DNA of 64,000 nt from Stomatohabitans albus (GCF_036336025.1 NZ_JAYKKE010000001.1:439790-503789); one strand, 5' to 3'; positions 47,307-57,081 are shown, counted from the stretch's first letter. Notes: generated by a model not told the origin, from the letters alone. Made by a program: numbers and translations.

Positions 47307-48389
47307 TCAGTCTGTACGTAAATCAGCAATCACATTTGCAACCGCAGCGACCTTCAATCGTGTTTCATTGGCTTCTGCGTCTGGGTCACTGTCAGGCATA
47401 ATGCCACAGCCCACATGAGCACGTGCCGTATTCCCCGGCCCGAATCGAACACAGCGTAGGGCGAGTGCAATATCTGCATCACCGTTGCCCCGAATCACTC
47501 CAGTTGGCCCGGCAAACTGGTGGCGAGACTCTGGTTCAAGCGCCCGAATAACGCCAAGTGCAGCCTCTCTTGGTGTGCCACAAACTGCCGCGGTGGGATG
47601 AAGGGCATCAAGAATCGTCATGGTGTGTACGGCCGGGTCAATTGTGGCACGAACATGGCTGGCTAGATGGGCGACATTGGGTAGGCGCAGGATGAACGGT
47701 TCATCATCAATATCAATCTGGGCGGTGAATCCACCCAACGCATTAGCCACTGAGTCTCGGGCAATCACATGCTCGTTGAGGTCTTTTTTGCTCTTGCGTA
47801 ATCGTTCTGCGTCTTGAACCGGTGCTGATCCAGCCAGCACCAGACTGGTGGTTTCTCCACCCCGTCGTCGTAATAACACCTCTGGGCTGGCACCTACAAA
47901 TTGATCATGGACATAGGTTAGGCACATCGGAAAAGCATCATGGAGCGCTGAGGCGAACATGGGCACCGTCACGCCCTTGGCGGGCAAGTCGATGGTTCGT
48001 GACAACACGACCTTTTCTAACTCGCCGTTTGTCAAGCGCTGCACCGCCTGGCGAACCATATATTTAAATTGACTGGCATCGTCACCATCCAGTGTGGTTG
48101 ATGGTCGCACAACCGGCTCGTCGATATGACCGTTCGTATAGACCTCAGCCACTTGGGCACAACGAACAATTTCGCTACCAGGGTCTAGCGGGTCAAAAGT
48201 GAAGGACATAAAGGCAAGATCCTCTTCACCTAGGTGTGCATTAACCCACTGTGCCGCTTGGGTAAACCGACGGGTGGGGTCGCTTGGACGAAAACGTTCA
48301 GCAACCCCACGGCCAGCAACCGCAATGTGGGGGCCAACAAGGGCATAGCCGTGGGTAGCAGGAAGATCAGCCAGCAATTCTGAAGACAT
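47307..48389 (-). CDS. menF: Isochorismate synthase
   Basis: MenF isomerises chorismate to isochorismate, the first step of menaquinone synthesis. The 360-residue protein has the chorismate-binding core with LEKVVLSRTIDLPA, FVGASPEVLLRRRGG, HLASHVRA, LHPTAAVCGTPREAAL and a C-terminal GCGIMPDSDPDAEANETRLK. A siderophore role (as EntC) is not excluded, but the men genes close by make menaquinone more likely. The start is ATG 48389, with TAATGT (48398-48403) eight bases upstream; divergent from menG, with only 34 bases between the start codons. Confidence 0.93.
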   Translation of the reverse strand: MSSELLADLPATHGYALVGPHIAVAGRGVAERFRPSDPTRRFTQAAQWVNAHLGEEDLAFMSFTFDPLDPGSEIVRCAQVAEVYTNGHIDEPVVRPSTTLDGDDASQFKYMVRQAVQRLTNGELEKVVLSRTIDLPAKGVTVPMFASALHDAFPMCLTYVHDQFVGASPEVLLRRRGGETTSLVLAGSAPVQDAERLRKSKKDLNEHVIARDSVANALGGFTAQIDIDDEPFILRLPNVAHLASHVRATIDPAVHTMTILDALHPTAAVCGTPREAALGVIRALEPESRHQFAGPTGVIRGNGDADIALALRCVRFGPGNTARAHVGCGIMPDSDPDAEANETRLKVAAVANVIADLRTD

Positions 48390-48423
48390 GGTCGCCCACA
48401 TTATGCACATTTAAGGTGGAGCC

Positions 48424-49152
48424 ATGACGGTCAATTTGCCAGACGCTCGCCCCACCGCTGAAAAAAATGCTGAACTTGTGCGCCAAATGTTTGATCGGGT
48501 TGCCCCAAAATATGACCTTGGCAATACGGTTTTGAGTATGGGTTCAGACCAACACTGGCGGCGAGTACTGGTCAACACGATTAACCCTAAACGAGGGATG
48601 CGTATCTTGGATGTTGCTACTGGCACAGCCCCATTGGCACGTCTGCTAGCCCAAACAGGGGCCGATGTTGTTGGCCTTGATTTCAGTCAAGGCATGCTTG
48701 CGGCAGGGGCAAAACAAGATGCCGCCAAAGGCCTGGCACCACTCAAACTCGTTAATGGAGACGGTAACCGCCTCCCGTTTGCCGATAATCAGTTTGATGC
48801 ATTGACTATTGCGTTTGGATTACGCAATTTTCCCGATCCAAAGGGAGCGCTTCGTGAGTTCAGCCGTGTGGTCCGTCCTGGTGGCCTGGTGTGTGTCCTG
48901 GAGTTTTCTACGCCGACCAACTGGCTGTTTAACCGCATCTACACGGATTATCTCGTTGCTGCCCTACCGGCATTAGCCCAGGTTTTCACAAGCGACCCTC
49001 ACGCCTATTCCTACCTGGCGGATTCCATTTTGGCGTGGCCACACCAGCGGGACCTCGCCAGATGGTTTGCTGAGGCCGGCCTTAACCAACCGCGCTGGCA
49101 GAATCTGTCCGGAGGGATAGTTGCCTTACACGTTGGGGAAGGCGCTTGCTAA
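48424..49152 (+). CDS. menG: Demethylmenaquinone methyltransferase
   Basis: MenG (UbiE family) methylates demethylmenaquinone to menaquinone. The 242-residue protein has the family features VRQMFDRVAPKYDLGNTVLSMGSDQHWRR, ILDVATGTAPLARLLA, NGDGNRLPFADNQFDALTIAFGLRNFPD and the SAM domain. AAGGTGGAG lies a few bases before the ATG. The intergenic gap to menF is very short, so the two promoters must reach into the opposite genes or overlap. Confidence 0.94.
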   Translation: MTVNLPDARPTAEKNAELVRQMFDRVAPKYDLGNTVLSMGSDQHWRRVLVNTINPKRGMRILDVATGTAPLARLLAQTGADVVGLDFSQGMLAAGAKQDAAKGLAPLKLVNGDGNRLPFADNQFDALTIAFGLRNFPDPKGALREFSRVVRPGGLVCVLEFSTPTNWLFNRIYTDYLVAALPALAQVFTSDPHAYSYLADSILAWPHQRDLARWFAEAGLNQPRWQNLSGGIVALHVGEGAC

Positions 49153-49213
49153 GCCCTATTCATAGCCGGGTTGCGTCATCTTGAGGTTTTGCCTCGCCCA
49201 TACCTGAGGATGC

Positions 49214-50983
49214 TTACCAAGTTGATTTCTGTGGATTAGTAAACCCCGGATAAGGTTCTTCTGGAGCAAACATCTCTGCGATGGCCATCGAAATAGAGGC
49301 GTAGGTCATACGTGTTTCTTCGGGATCGCTCGCAAACTCGACAACCCGGATACCAGGCTTGGGTGGGATATTAGCTACCGTTGCCGCTACCTGTTCAGCA
49401 TTTTGGATACGAACGGACTCGTACCCCATCGAACGCGCAATCTTGGCCGGACTATGGCCGTGCGGTGTAGTGAATACCCGCCGGAATACGCTCTGATCAA
49501 CGGCCTTAAGATGCCCGAGCCGATCAAAAATCGCCCCACCATCATTATTGATAACCACAATGGTTAGATCTGGTATCGGCTCCCCCGGTGCCGCATTGTT
49601 AATGAGCCCGGGAATGTCATGTAAGAATGACAGGTCACCCGTAATCGCTAATGTCCGTCGACCCGTCGCCAATGCTGCACCAATTGCAGTAGAAGTAAAG
49701 CCGTCGATTCCGCTTACCCCTCGATTGGCAATGACCGACAAGTTTGGCAGTACAGGAACGGTTTCGTTGACGATTCGAATTGGGGATGATGACCCAAGTA
49801 CAAGCAGGTGTGGTTCGGGATTTTCAATCAGGTCACGGACCAATTCACGAACAGCTGTTACCGCCCCATGATCCGTTGATACTGCGATATCAACCGCTTC
49901 CATAGCCCGTGCGTCAGCAATTTGCCACCGTGATAGCCATGACCTATCCGACTCATTTTCAACATCGGGCAAGAGCTCTGAAATCGGACTAAATACAAGG
50001 TGCGTGGCCCGGCGTGAGGGGTTCCATCCCCGGGCTTCAGGGTCAAATTGGATGACCTCACGGGCACGCCCGATAAGGGCGGTTACATCACGGCTCAACG
50101 TGGGGCGGCCAAGGACCACAACAACCTCAGGGGTAGCCTGATTAATGAAGTCTTGGTTTGATGCTAACCATGGGCCACTTTTGATGAGGGTCCCACCATA
50201 TTTAACCCCACTCGTTGGTTCAGCGATAATTGGCCAACCGAGGCGTTCACAGTGTTCGATCAGGTGGCGCTGATCGTACGGATGGGTCCCGTCACCAGCT
50301 ACGACGAGAACCTGATTTATTGCGCTAAACAATCCAACCAGTTCATAGAGCACTTCTCCGGGTACCCGATTGGGGGCATGCACAATCGGACTGATACCGT
50401 CCAGCGGTTGAGGTTCCCAAAGGGCGTCCGTTAACGGTTCGCGCAAATGAACATTGATATGGACTGGGCCAGGAGCCGACCCTCCCCTACCTGTGGCGTG
50501 GACAACCGCTTGAACTGCTGTTGATCGAATTGAGGTGCCAGCCTCTTTGCCTTCTCCACGGTCATGAATGTTGAACGATGCCCGAACATAGTTCTGGTGC
50601 AGATTCGTTTGAGGCATGGTCTGGTTATCCCCAATGCCATGCAACTCTTCTGGTCGGTCAGCTGAAATGATAATCAGTGGGATACCAGCATTGTCTGCTT
50701 CATGAATTGCTGGACGATGGTTAGCCGCAGCGGTACCAGATGTGGATATCACGAGGGCCGGTTTAGTATTCCCCAAAATGAGGTTGCCCCGACCAATTCC
50801 CACCGCAAGGAAGGCAGCGGATCGTTCATCAACGCGGACATGACAGACCAGACGTGAATCATTGATGCACGCCAACGCAAGTGGAGTCGATCTGGACCCA
50901 GGCGAGATAACGACATCGGTTACTCCCTGGTTAACTAATTCATCTATTAGCGTTGCACTAAGCGTTGCTGAGCTAATCCCCAT
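49214..50983 (-). CDS. menD: SEPHCHC synthase MenD
   Basis: MenD uses thiamine diphosphate to join 2-oxoglutarate with isochorismate. The 589-residue protein is full length. It has VTDVVISPGSRSTPLALA, GTAAANHRPAIHEADNAGIPLIIISADRPEELHG, and the thiamine-binding GDLSFLHDIPGL...NNDGGAIF. It overlaps the menC stop by 11 bases, which implies coupling, and lies at the end of a menA-menC-menD operon. Confidence 0.96.
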   Translation of the reverse strand: MGISSATLSATLIDELVNQGVTDVVISPGSRSTPLALACINDSRLVCHVRVDERSAAFLAVGIGRGNLILGNTKPALVISTSGTAAANHRPAIHEADNAGIPLIIISADRPEELHGIGDNQTMPQTNLHQNYVRASFNIHDRGEGKEAGTSIRSTAVQAVVHATGRGGSAPGPVHINVHLREPLTDALWEPQPLDGISPIVHAPNRVPGEVLYELVGLFSAINQVLVVAGDGTHPYDQRHLIEHCERLGWPIIAEPTSGVKYGGTLIKSGPWLASNQDFINQATPEVVVVLGRPTLSRDVTALIGRAREVIQFDPEARGWNPSRRATHLVFSPISELLPDVENESDRSWLSRWQIADARAMEAVDIAVSTDHGAVTAVRELVRDLIENPEPHLLVLGSSSPIRIVNETVPVLPNLSVIANRGVSGIDGFTSTAIGAALATGRRTLAITGDLSFLHDIPGLINNAAPGEPIPDLTIVVINNDGGAIFDRLGHLKAVDQSVFRRVFTTPHGHSPAKIARSMGYESVRIQNAEQVAATVANIPPKPGIRVVEFASDPEETRMTYASISMAIAEMFAPEEPYPGFTNPQKSTW

Positions 50984-52040
50984 CTGTCCAGTCTCTACGT
51001 GTCAGTGTGTTCTTATCGCCATCACTACGCATCGTGTCACGCAGCTGGGCAGTTAGGTGTTCTAGTCCGTCAAGTCTATCGACATAATCCAGATTGTTAG
51101 GCGATACTGGCCCGAGGGCCTCTTCGCCTGTCGTACTTATCGGCCAGGAAACGTCGTGGTTAAACAGTTGACCTGTACCAAGACCACAAGCTCCAGCCAA
51201 CGTTGGCACACTCGCTGCAAGGGCGACACCAGCACGCATCCCCACTGCACTTTCTAGTGCACTTGAAATGACACATGGCAACCCATGGGTGTCAACCACT
51301 GCACGTGCTCGCCGAACCCCCCCAAGGGGAGCGGCTTTGACAACAATGAGGTCTGCTGCCTGATCAAGACCAGGTATTTCAAATGGATCTGGTGCAAGAC
51401 GGATACTCTCGTCAGCAGCCACACGAACGCCGGTTGCGGCACGAACCTCAGCGAGGTCTTGGAGTCTTTGGCACGGTTGCTCAACATATTCCAAGCCAGG
51501 GGTACGGGTATCAGCCCCTTGGGGTCGAGCCGCATCGTTATAGGCCTTAACACGGGCAATTGCCTCATCGACATGCCAAGCCCCATTCGCATCAATGCGG
51601 ATTTGGCCGGTATCACCTAAGGCGTGTCGAACAGCCCGAAGACGGGCAACATCATCGTCAATTGTTTGCCCAGGGTCAGCGACTTTGACTTTCACGGTTG
51701 TCGCATTCGTTTGACGAACAATCGCCATCGCATCAGGAGGAGAAATAGCCGGTACTGTCGCATTGATTGGTACATCGCTACGAACCGGGTCTGGCCACCC
51801 GATGATGGCTGCTTCTAACGCGCTGGCTAACCACAAGCGTGTTGCAGGAAGGCCGTATTCCGGGAATGGACAGAACTCTCCCCATCCATTTGGGCCATGA
51901 ATGAGGAGAACTTCTCGGGTCAAAATGCGCCGGAATCGAAACCGTAAATGAAGCTGCACGCCAATGGCCTGGTCAATTGCCTTAGGTAAACCAAGGGTGT
52001 TGGGGTCTAGGCGTATCGCCTGCGGGGCACCATGATTCAT
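50973..52040 (-). CDS. menC: o-Succinylbenzoate synthase MenC
   Basis: MenC dehydrates SHCHC to o-succinylbenzoate. The 355-residue enolase-superfamily protein has the KVKV acid/base lysine region, RIDANGAW (metal Asp), EYVEQPCQ (metal Glu), VAADESIR (metal Asp) and DLIVVKAAPLGGV (the second catalytic Lys). It is 17 bases past menA and overlaps menD. Confidence 0.94.
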   Translation of the reverse strand: MNHGAPQAIRLDPNTLGLPKAIDQAIGVQLHLRFRFRRILTREVLLIHGPNGWGEFCPFPEYGLPATRLWLASALEAAIIGWPDPVRSDVPINATVPAISPPDAMAIVRQTNATTVKVKVADPGQTIDDDVARLRAVRHALGDTGQIRIDANGAWHVDEAIARVKAYNDAARPQGADTRTPGLEYVEQPCQRLQDLAEVRAATGVRVAADESIRLAPDPFEIPGLDQAADLIVVKAAPLGGVRRARAVVDTHGLPCVISSALESAVGMRAGVALAASVPTLAGACGLGTGQLFNHDVSWPISTTGEEALGPVSPNNLDYVDRLDGLEHLTAQLRDTMRSDGDKNTLTRRDWTDGD

Positions 52041-52057
52041 GATGGGTATTCAACTAT

Positions 52058-53041
52058 TTAGAACTGAGGGCTGAGCAGTATGGCACTCAGGGTAATGGTT
52101 ACAGCCATCAGCAACGCCCACACCGTCATGGCTAGGCCGGTACTTGCCAGAACTGGAATCAGCGCCTGACCAGAGGCTCCAGAACGTACCCGTGCAATAC
52201 CTCGGTAGGCCAAGGGGAATGAGAGCAATGCGCAAGCTGGTAGGAAAGCGGCATACATACCTGGGTGATTTATCGATTTTCCAGCTAATTCCACGCACTT
52301 CCAGATTGTTACAAGATATGGAAGGAGTACCAGTCCGGTATAAACGTTCCGGGCTTGTTTATCACCAAGCCGGACTGCAAGGGTATGTTTTCCGTTTGCC
52401 GAATCCTCCGGAATATCACGAATATTATTTGCCTCTAACACGGCGCATGAGAATCCACCAATACCAATTGCATAGGCCAGCCCATACCACGGTAAGCCGT
52501 TGAGGCCATAGGCAGTTCCCATAGTGGCTGCCAAGCCAAAGGTCAGGAATACCGCTACCTCTCCAAGAGCATGACTGGCCAACGGATAGGGACCGCCGCT
52601 GTAGGCATAGAGCAACAAGCAACAGATGATCCCTATGGGCAATAACACCCATGCTTGGGCGAGCACAATAAGCGCCAGGCCAGACCCTATAAACACCGCC
52701 ATCGCAATCATTAAGGCACGCGTCATCGCTTGTGGGGTGACCAGTCCGGCTGCTACTGCACGGCGCGGACCTGTACGGTCCGGGCTGTCGTTTCCGGCAA
52801 CGCCATCAAAGAGATCGTTGGCATAGTTCACTGCTACGGTCGCAGACGTTGCCACGACGAGGGCTAGCAGGACAAAACTAATCAGGCTCACCGGATGGGC
52901 AGCAAGGGGTTCATGGCCGTTAGCCTGTAGGGTTTCGGCGTATTCGACTGAACCAGCTATCCCTGCCCCTGTTCCCATTACCACTGGAGCTAGGGCATTA
53001 AACAGGGTTTTTGGTCTGGCCGCCTCAACATAAGGGTTCAT
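52058..53041 (-). CDS. menA: 1,4-dihydroxy-2-naphthoate polyprenyltransferase MenA
   Basis: MenA is a membrane prenyltransferase that attaches the isoprenoid chain to dihydroxynaphthoate. The 327-residue protein has about nine hydrophobic segments and the UbiA-family motif NYANDLFDGVAGNDSPDRTGPRRAV. The start is ATG 53041, with TACCAT (53049-53054) seven bases upstream as a likely -10 of a leaderless mRNA; the longer frame to 53074 would include the promoter. It heads menA-menC-menD. Confidence 0.95.
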   Translation of the reverse strand: MNPYVEAARPKTLFNALAPVVMGTGAGIAGSVEYAETLQANGHEPLAAHPVSLISFVLLALVVATSATVAVNYANDLFDGVAGNDSPDRTGPRRAVAAGLVTPQAMTRALMIAMAVFIGSGLALIVLAQAWVLLPIGIICCLLLYAYSGGPYPLASHALGEVAVFLTFGLAATMGTAYGLNGLPWYGLAYAIGIGGFSCAVLEANNIRDIPEDSANGKHTLAVRLGDKQARNVYTGLVLLPYLVTIWKCVELAGKSINHPGMYAAFLPACALLSFPLAYRGIARVRSGASGQALIPVLASTGLAMTVWALLMAVTITLSAILLSPQF

Positions 53042-53131
53042 GCGCCTAATGGTACGAGGCCAGGGCCTGGTCACGGTAGAACATAGACCGCACAGGCTAT
53101 GGACTAGAGGTACCTGTTTATAGGTGCAATC

Positions 53132-54517
53132 TTGAGAGAATCAGGACGGTTGATAGATGTTGGGTTTGCACTTGTGCGATACCGTGACGCCATGCGTGAA
53201 CTCCTCGCCATCCCGGCCACCCCAGATGTCCTGCTTCCTTCACTATTCGCTGCATGGGAAGGAACCGGCCCAGCCATCCTCCCTTATGACCCTGGATTAG
53301 AAGGTCAAAATTTTGGACGGTTATTTGCGGCAATGCAACCCAGCTCAACCATGAAACCCGGTGGGCCGGTCAACCTCCCCTTCGGCCGTGGGGTGCCCGA
53401 TGATGTTGTAGCAGTTATCCAAACCTCTGGATCAACCGGAGAACCACGTGGTGTACAACTCACACGTTCGGCACTTGAAGCCAGTGTTCGTGCCGGTTTA
53501 CAACGCACCCAAGCCGATCCATCAATTCCCTGGCTCAATGTGCTACCCCTCCACCACATTGCCGGCTTACTTACCGTGTTACGCGGTGTGGTTTCAGGAA
53601 CCCCAACCGTTGTGCACGATGGGTTTGACCCTGATGCCATCAAAGCGCTTGATGGCCCCCACCACCTTTCGCTCGTGCCGACCATGGCTCTCCGGCTCAC
53701 AGAGGCGGGGGTTCGCCAACAAGAGGGTACCGTGGTGCTCATTGGCGGAGCCGCGATTGCCCAACGAGTTGCCGACGCTTGGCCACACGCAGTTCGAACG
53801 TGGGGAATGACTGAAACGGCTGGCGGGTGCGTCTATGACGGCAAACCACTCGATGGCGTCAGCGTACTTGCAACACCGAGTGGCCGGTTGCGTATTGGGG
53901 GGCCAACCCTGATGGCTGGATACCGTATTCAAACCGATGCTGGACGGGGGCTCACAAATGGTCTTGCAACCGATGTGACGACGGAGCTTGGTGAAGGGCT
54001 GGATCCCGACGGTTGGTTCACCAGTGCTGACCTGGGCGAAGTGCGTGACGGTGACGTCACCGTGTATGGGCGCGCCGACGATGTCATCAATACCGGTGGC
54101 GAAAAGGTTATCGGTGGGCAGATCAGCCAAATTCTTGAACAGCTTGACGATGTTGAAGAAGCCGCGGTCGTTGGTATCCCAGATGAGGAATGGGGACAAC
54201 GTGTTGTTGCCGTATTAGTGCCCGTGGATCCTAACCGTGAGGGGTTGCGGGCCCGCCTCAGCCTTGACGTTGTCCGCAACCATGTCAAGGCTGCACTGGG
54301 TGCCCCTGCTGCGCCCAAAGATGTGCTCGTCGTACGCGCTTTGCCACGACTTGGTAACGAGAAAGTCGATCGGATCGGATTGACGGCCACGGTTGGTGCC
54401 ATGCTTACGCCAAAACCAAGTGAAGGTGGTGGCTGTGGTGGCGGTTGCTGTGGTGGCGGCGGATGTGGGAACAACGCTCCTGTAGAAGCAGAAACCAGCG
54501 GCTGTGGTAGTCACTAG
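53132..54517 (+). CDS. menE: o-Succinylbenzoate-CoA ligase-like protein with Cys/Gly tail
   Basis: The protein is an AMP-forming acyl-CoA ligase: TSGSTGEPRGVQL is the P-loop, GMTETAGGCVYDGKPLDG the core motif and GRADDVINTGGEKV the C-terminal hinge. Position next to menA and menD supports MenE, which activates o-succinylbenzoate. At 461 residues it ends with an unusual tail, GGGCGGGCCGGGGCG followed by NNAPVEAETSGCGSH, that holds five cysteines and is not part of the enzyme. The start is uncertain: TTG at 53132 is the longest, and ATG 53192 has TACCGT six bases upstream. MenB and MenH are not in the window. Confidence 0.82.
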   Translation: MRESGRLIDVGFALVRYRDAMRELLAIPATPDVLLPSLFAAWEGTGPAILPYDPGLEGQNFGRLFAAMQPSSTMKPGGPVNLPFGRGVPDDVVAVIQTSGSTGEPRGVQLTRSALEASVRAGLQRTQADPSIPWLNVLPLHHIAGLLTVLRGVVSGTPTVVHDGFDPDAIKALDGPHHLSLVPTMALRLTEAGVRQQEGTVVLIGGAAIAQRVADAWPHAVRTWGMTETAGGCVYDGKPLDGVSVLATPSGRLRIGGPTLMAGYRIQTDAGRGLTNGLATDVTTELGEGLDPDGWFTSADLGEVRDGDVTVYGRADDVINTGGEKVIGGQISQILEQLDDVEEAAVVGIPDEEWGQRVVAVLVPVDPNREGLRARLSLDVVRNHVKAALGAPAAPKDVLVVRALPRLGNEKVDRIGLTATVGAMLTPKPSEGGGCGGGCCGGGGCGNNAPVEAETSGCGSH

Positions 54518-54590
54518 GCAGGGCGACCTGTTTTCTGGTGTAATAGCTAAGCGTGGCACGCCCCGCGTAGAACAGCGAACATAGGACAAC

Positions 54591-55985
54591 ATGGTGACCA
54601 CTCCCCGCCCCCATGATGACGACGACGATGCAAACCTTGTCGCCGTTTCTGTTGAAGACACCGGCCGTAGCCGGGCAATTAAAGCTGAGCAGGCACAGGC
54701 CGCGTCCAAATCAAAAGGACCTCGCTTACGTCGATCAGGCAAAAAATCTACATCAAAAGGCAAGAAGAAAGTCCGCGCTTTGCGCCCACAAACGCCTGAT
54801 TGGTTGACGAGCCCAGCCTTAACGTTTATCCAAGCCGTAGTCCTTGCTGGGCTTGCATTCGGGGGTTTGCAAGCTACCGGGGTCTTGCATTCGATCACGA
54901 CAACGACAGTCATTATCAAGTATCTGAGTGGGAAAACACCCATTGATGCATCTGTTGATGTCGCTCGTCGAGACTTTAATTCGGCTGAAACGGTACTCGT
55001 CATTCAACAAGACGATTTCGTTGATGGCACATTAGCTGCGGGGCTGTCTGGAGCCATGCATGCTCCCTTATTGCTAAGTGATACTGAGCAGCTCACCCCA
55101 CGCACCTTGGATGTCATTCGTGAAATCAATCCAAAGCGAGTGATTTTGCTCGGCGGTGAGGTGTTGCTGAGCCCGAATATCCAAACCCAACTGGAAAGCC
55201 AGATTGAGGTAGAGGTCGTACGTTTTGCTGGCCTTGACATGCAAAACACGATGGTTGCCATTGATAATGAAGTGGCACGTCTCACGCGTGAAGAGTTCAA
55301 TCGCCCCTCACAGCGCGGCGTACTCGTTGACCCAAAGGATTTGTTTAATGCCGCTGCGGCCGGGGCTGTTGCAGCCGACTGGAAGAATCCCGCCTCGATG
55401 CTCCTTGCCGATGGTGACACCGCAATTCCAGAAACCGATCAGTTGGTGAAGGGATTGAATCTCAATGAGGTCTTTGGCTTTAATGCCTCAGTTGCTGGAC
55501 CAAAGGTATTAACGGCGACAACACTCCAAGAACTGGCCACCTTGAAGGGGCGAGAGGATGGGGACCGCCTATCAACCGTCTTTTTAGTGCCTCAAGATGA
55601 TACCCACCGAGCCATGCTGGCCGCGCCAGCAGCCGGTAAAGCAGGCGGGGTCGTACTTCCTGTCAATAATGAGGACACCCTGGCTTGGCTGCGCGATGCC
55701 TGTCCGAAGATTACTGAAATGACCCTGCTCGCACCTGATGGCGAGTTTCTTGAGGAATACAACAAGGCGATTGAAGCAGTGAGTGCATGTGGTGCCGAGG
55801 TTGAGAACCCGAAATCATCGGTCACGATTCCTCTTCCCGCAGAAACGACACCGCCACCTGCGCCGCCAACACCCACCCCAACGATTCACCTCCCGCCAAC
55901 GACAGTGGCTCCTGAAGCGCCCATCATTACTGAGGACCCTCAGGCGATTGAGGATGCACTTGCACCTGCGGCACCAGAAGGCTAA
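54591..55985 (+). CDS. Cell-wall-binding repeat 2 (CWB2) membrane protein
   Basis: The 464-residue protein has an acidic then Lys/Arg-rich N-terminal region (about 1-65), a single membrane span near 75-97, and an outer part with CWB2-like repeats (AETVLVIQQDDFVDGTLAAGLSGAMHAPLLLSDTEQL, KRVILLGGEVLLSPNIQTQLE). CWB2 repeats bind anionic wall polymers in Clostridia and Actinobacteria. The C-terminus is Pro/Thr rich. The long basic head would be cytoplasmic. AGGA precedes the ATG by six bases. A strong terminator follows, so it is probably monocistronic. Function beyond surface attachment is unknown. Confidence 0.7.
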   Translation: MVTTPRPHDDDDDANLVAVSVEDTGRSRAIKAEQAQAASKSKGPRLRRSGKKSTSKGKKKVRALRPQTPDWLTSPALTFIQAVVLAGLAFGGLQATGVLHSITTTTVIIKYLSGKTPIDASVDVARRDFNSAETVLVIQQDDFVDGTLAAGLSGAMHAPLLLSDTEQLTPRTLDVIREINPKRVILLGGEVLLSPNIQTQLESQIEVEVVRFAGLDMQNTMVAIDNEVARLTREEFNRPSQRGVLVDPKDLFNAAAAGAVAADWKNPASMLLADGDTAIPETDQLVKGLNLNEVFGFNASVAGPKVLTATTLQELATLKGREDGDRLSTVFLVPQDDTHRAMLAAPAAGKAGGVVLPVNNEDTLAWLRDACPKITEMTLLAPDGEFLEEYNKAIEAVSACGAEVENPKSSVTIPLPAETTPPPAPPTPTPTIHLPPTTVAPEAPIITEDPQAIEDALAPAAPEG

Positions 55986-56002
55986 ATGCTATTGACCACT
56001 CA

Positions 56003-56039
56003 ACCCCCAACAGATGCACGATTGTTGGGGGTATTTTTT
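56003..56039 (+). terminator. Intrinsic terminator after the CWB2 gene
   Basis: A ten-base stem (ACCCCCAACA at 56003-56012, TGTTGGGGGT at 56023-56032) with a ten-base loop is followed by ATTTTTT. It lies 17 bases past the stop codon. Confidence 0.95.
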
Positions 56040-56129
56040 GCTATCGCAGTACTGCCTGCCAACAGCCTCCACCGCATGACCATGATGTCGGTTTCTTCCC
56101 GTTCTCCTCAAACGCTCTAAGCTTGGCCC

Positions 56130-56915
56130 ATGTTGATGTTGCTTCCCCCGTCTGAGTCCAAATACCAACCTGATCGTGGGAAACCAACTGATTTAAATAG
56201 CCTCACCGGTTCACCGACATTGACCCAAGCTCGCCAAAATGTTCGGGATGCGTTGATCGCATTATCTGGCCGTGCCGATGCCGCTGATATTTTAGGTATC
56301 GGCCCGAAGCTGATCGACGAGATTGCCAACAATGCGCATATCGATTCGCTTCCCGCACGCGAAGCCGCCAATATCTATACCGGAGTGTTATATAGCGCCG
56401 CAAAGTTGGGTGAGTTACGTGGTGGTGCTAAACGTCGAGCCACAAAGCATGTGCGTATTATGAGCGCCTTATATGGCGTGGTGAGTCCAAACGATATGGT
56501 GTGTGCCTACCGTTTGAGTGGCAACGTTAAATTGCCTGGTATTGGGTTGGTGAACCGGTTTTGGGAAAGCCGTCTTGATGATGTATTGGATCCCCTTGCC
56601 CAATCGTCTGTGGTCATCGATTGTCGTTCTGGGGCATATCTGCCATTTTGGACCCCAATGGGTAACAACGATTGGGTTCAGGTGGCGGCAGCCCAATATA
56701 AGGGGGGAATACTGAAGGTGGTGAGCCACTGGGCCAAACACCACCGAGGTGTGTTTACACATCATCTCCTTACCCGATCAGCCCCAGTACCTACAACTGT
56801 TGAAGAAACCGTTGAAGCCGCCCAGGAACTCGCATACGACCATCCTGATTTGCAAGACGTAACGCTTACACCTACCTCCAAGGGGCACAAACTGACCTTT
56901 ATCGTCAACCCCTAG
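56130..56915 (+). CDS. yaaA: YaaA/UPF0246 family peroxide-stress protein
   Basis: The 261-residue protein starts MLMLLPPSESKYQPDRGKPT, matching the family's LLPPSE-K signature, and carries MSALYGVVSPNDMVCAYRLSG and VVIDCRSGAYLPFW. YaaA lowers free iron and protects DNA during hydrogen peroxide stress in E. coli. TAAGCT (56118-56123) sits six bases before the ATG, so the mRNA is probably leaderless. It is transcribed alone. Confidence 0.9.
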   Translation: MLMLLPPSESKYQPDRGKPTDLNSLTGSPTLTQARQNVRDALIALSGRADAADILGIGPKLIDEIANNAHIDSLPAREAANIYTGVLYSAAKLGELRGGAKRRATKHVRIMSALYGVVSPNDMVCAYRLSGNVKLPGIGLVNRFWESRLDDVLDPLAQSSVVIDCRSGAYLPFWTPMGNNDWVQVAAAQYKGGILKVVSHWAKHHRGVFTHHLLTRSAPVPTTVEETVEAAQELAYDHPDLQDVTLTPTSKGHKLTFIVNP

Positions 56916-57015
56916 TAGCGGCCTATACCCAATCGTGTCCAGCTATTACCGGTGCCAGAGAAGGAACTCCTTACCACTCATCCTTGCTATCTTCGATGCC
57001 GTTTTATACCATGAA

Positions 57016-57030
57016 TTCGAACGATTCGAA
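57016..57030. promoter_or_regulatory. Candidate operator of the toxin-antitoxin pair
   Basis: TTCGAA-CGA-TTCGAA lies 52 bases before the antitoxin ATG. Just upstream are TTGCTA and TATACC about 15 bases apart, a possible promoter. The site is placed where an autoregulating antitoxin would bind; recognition is inferred. Confidence 0.45.
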
Positions 57031-57081
57031 AAAAATGAATGAAACGAACACATTGACATACTCCACTGGGGAGATGCTTCC

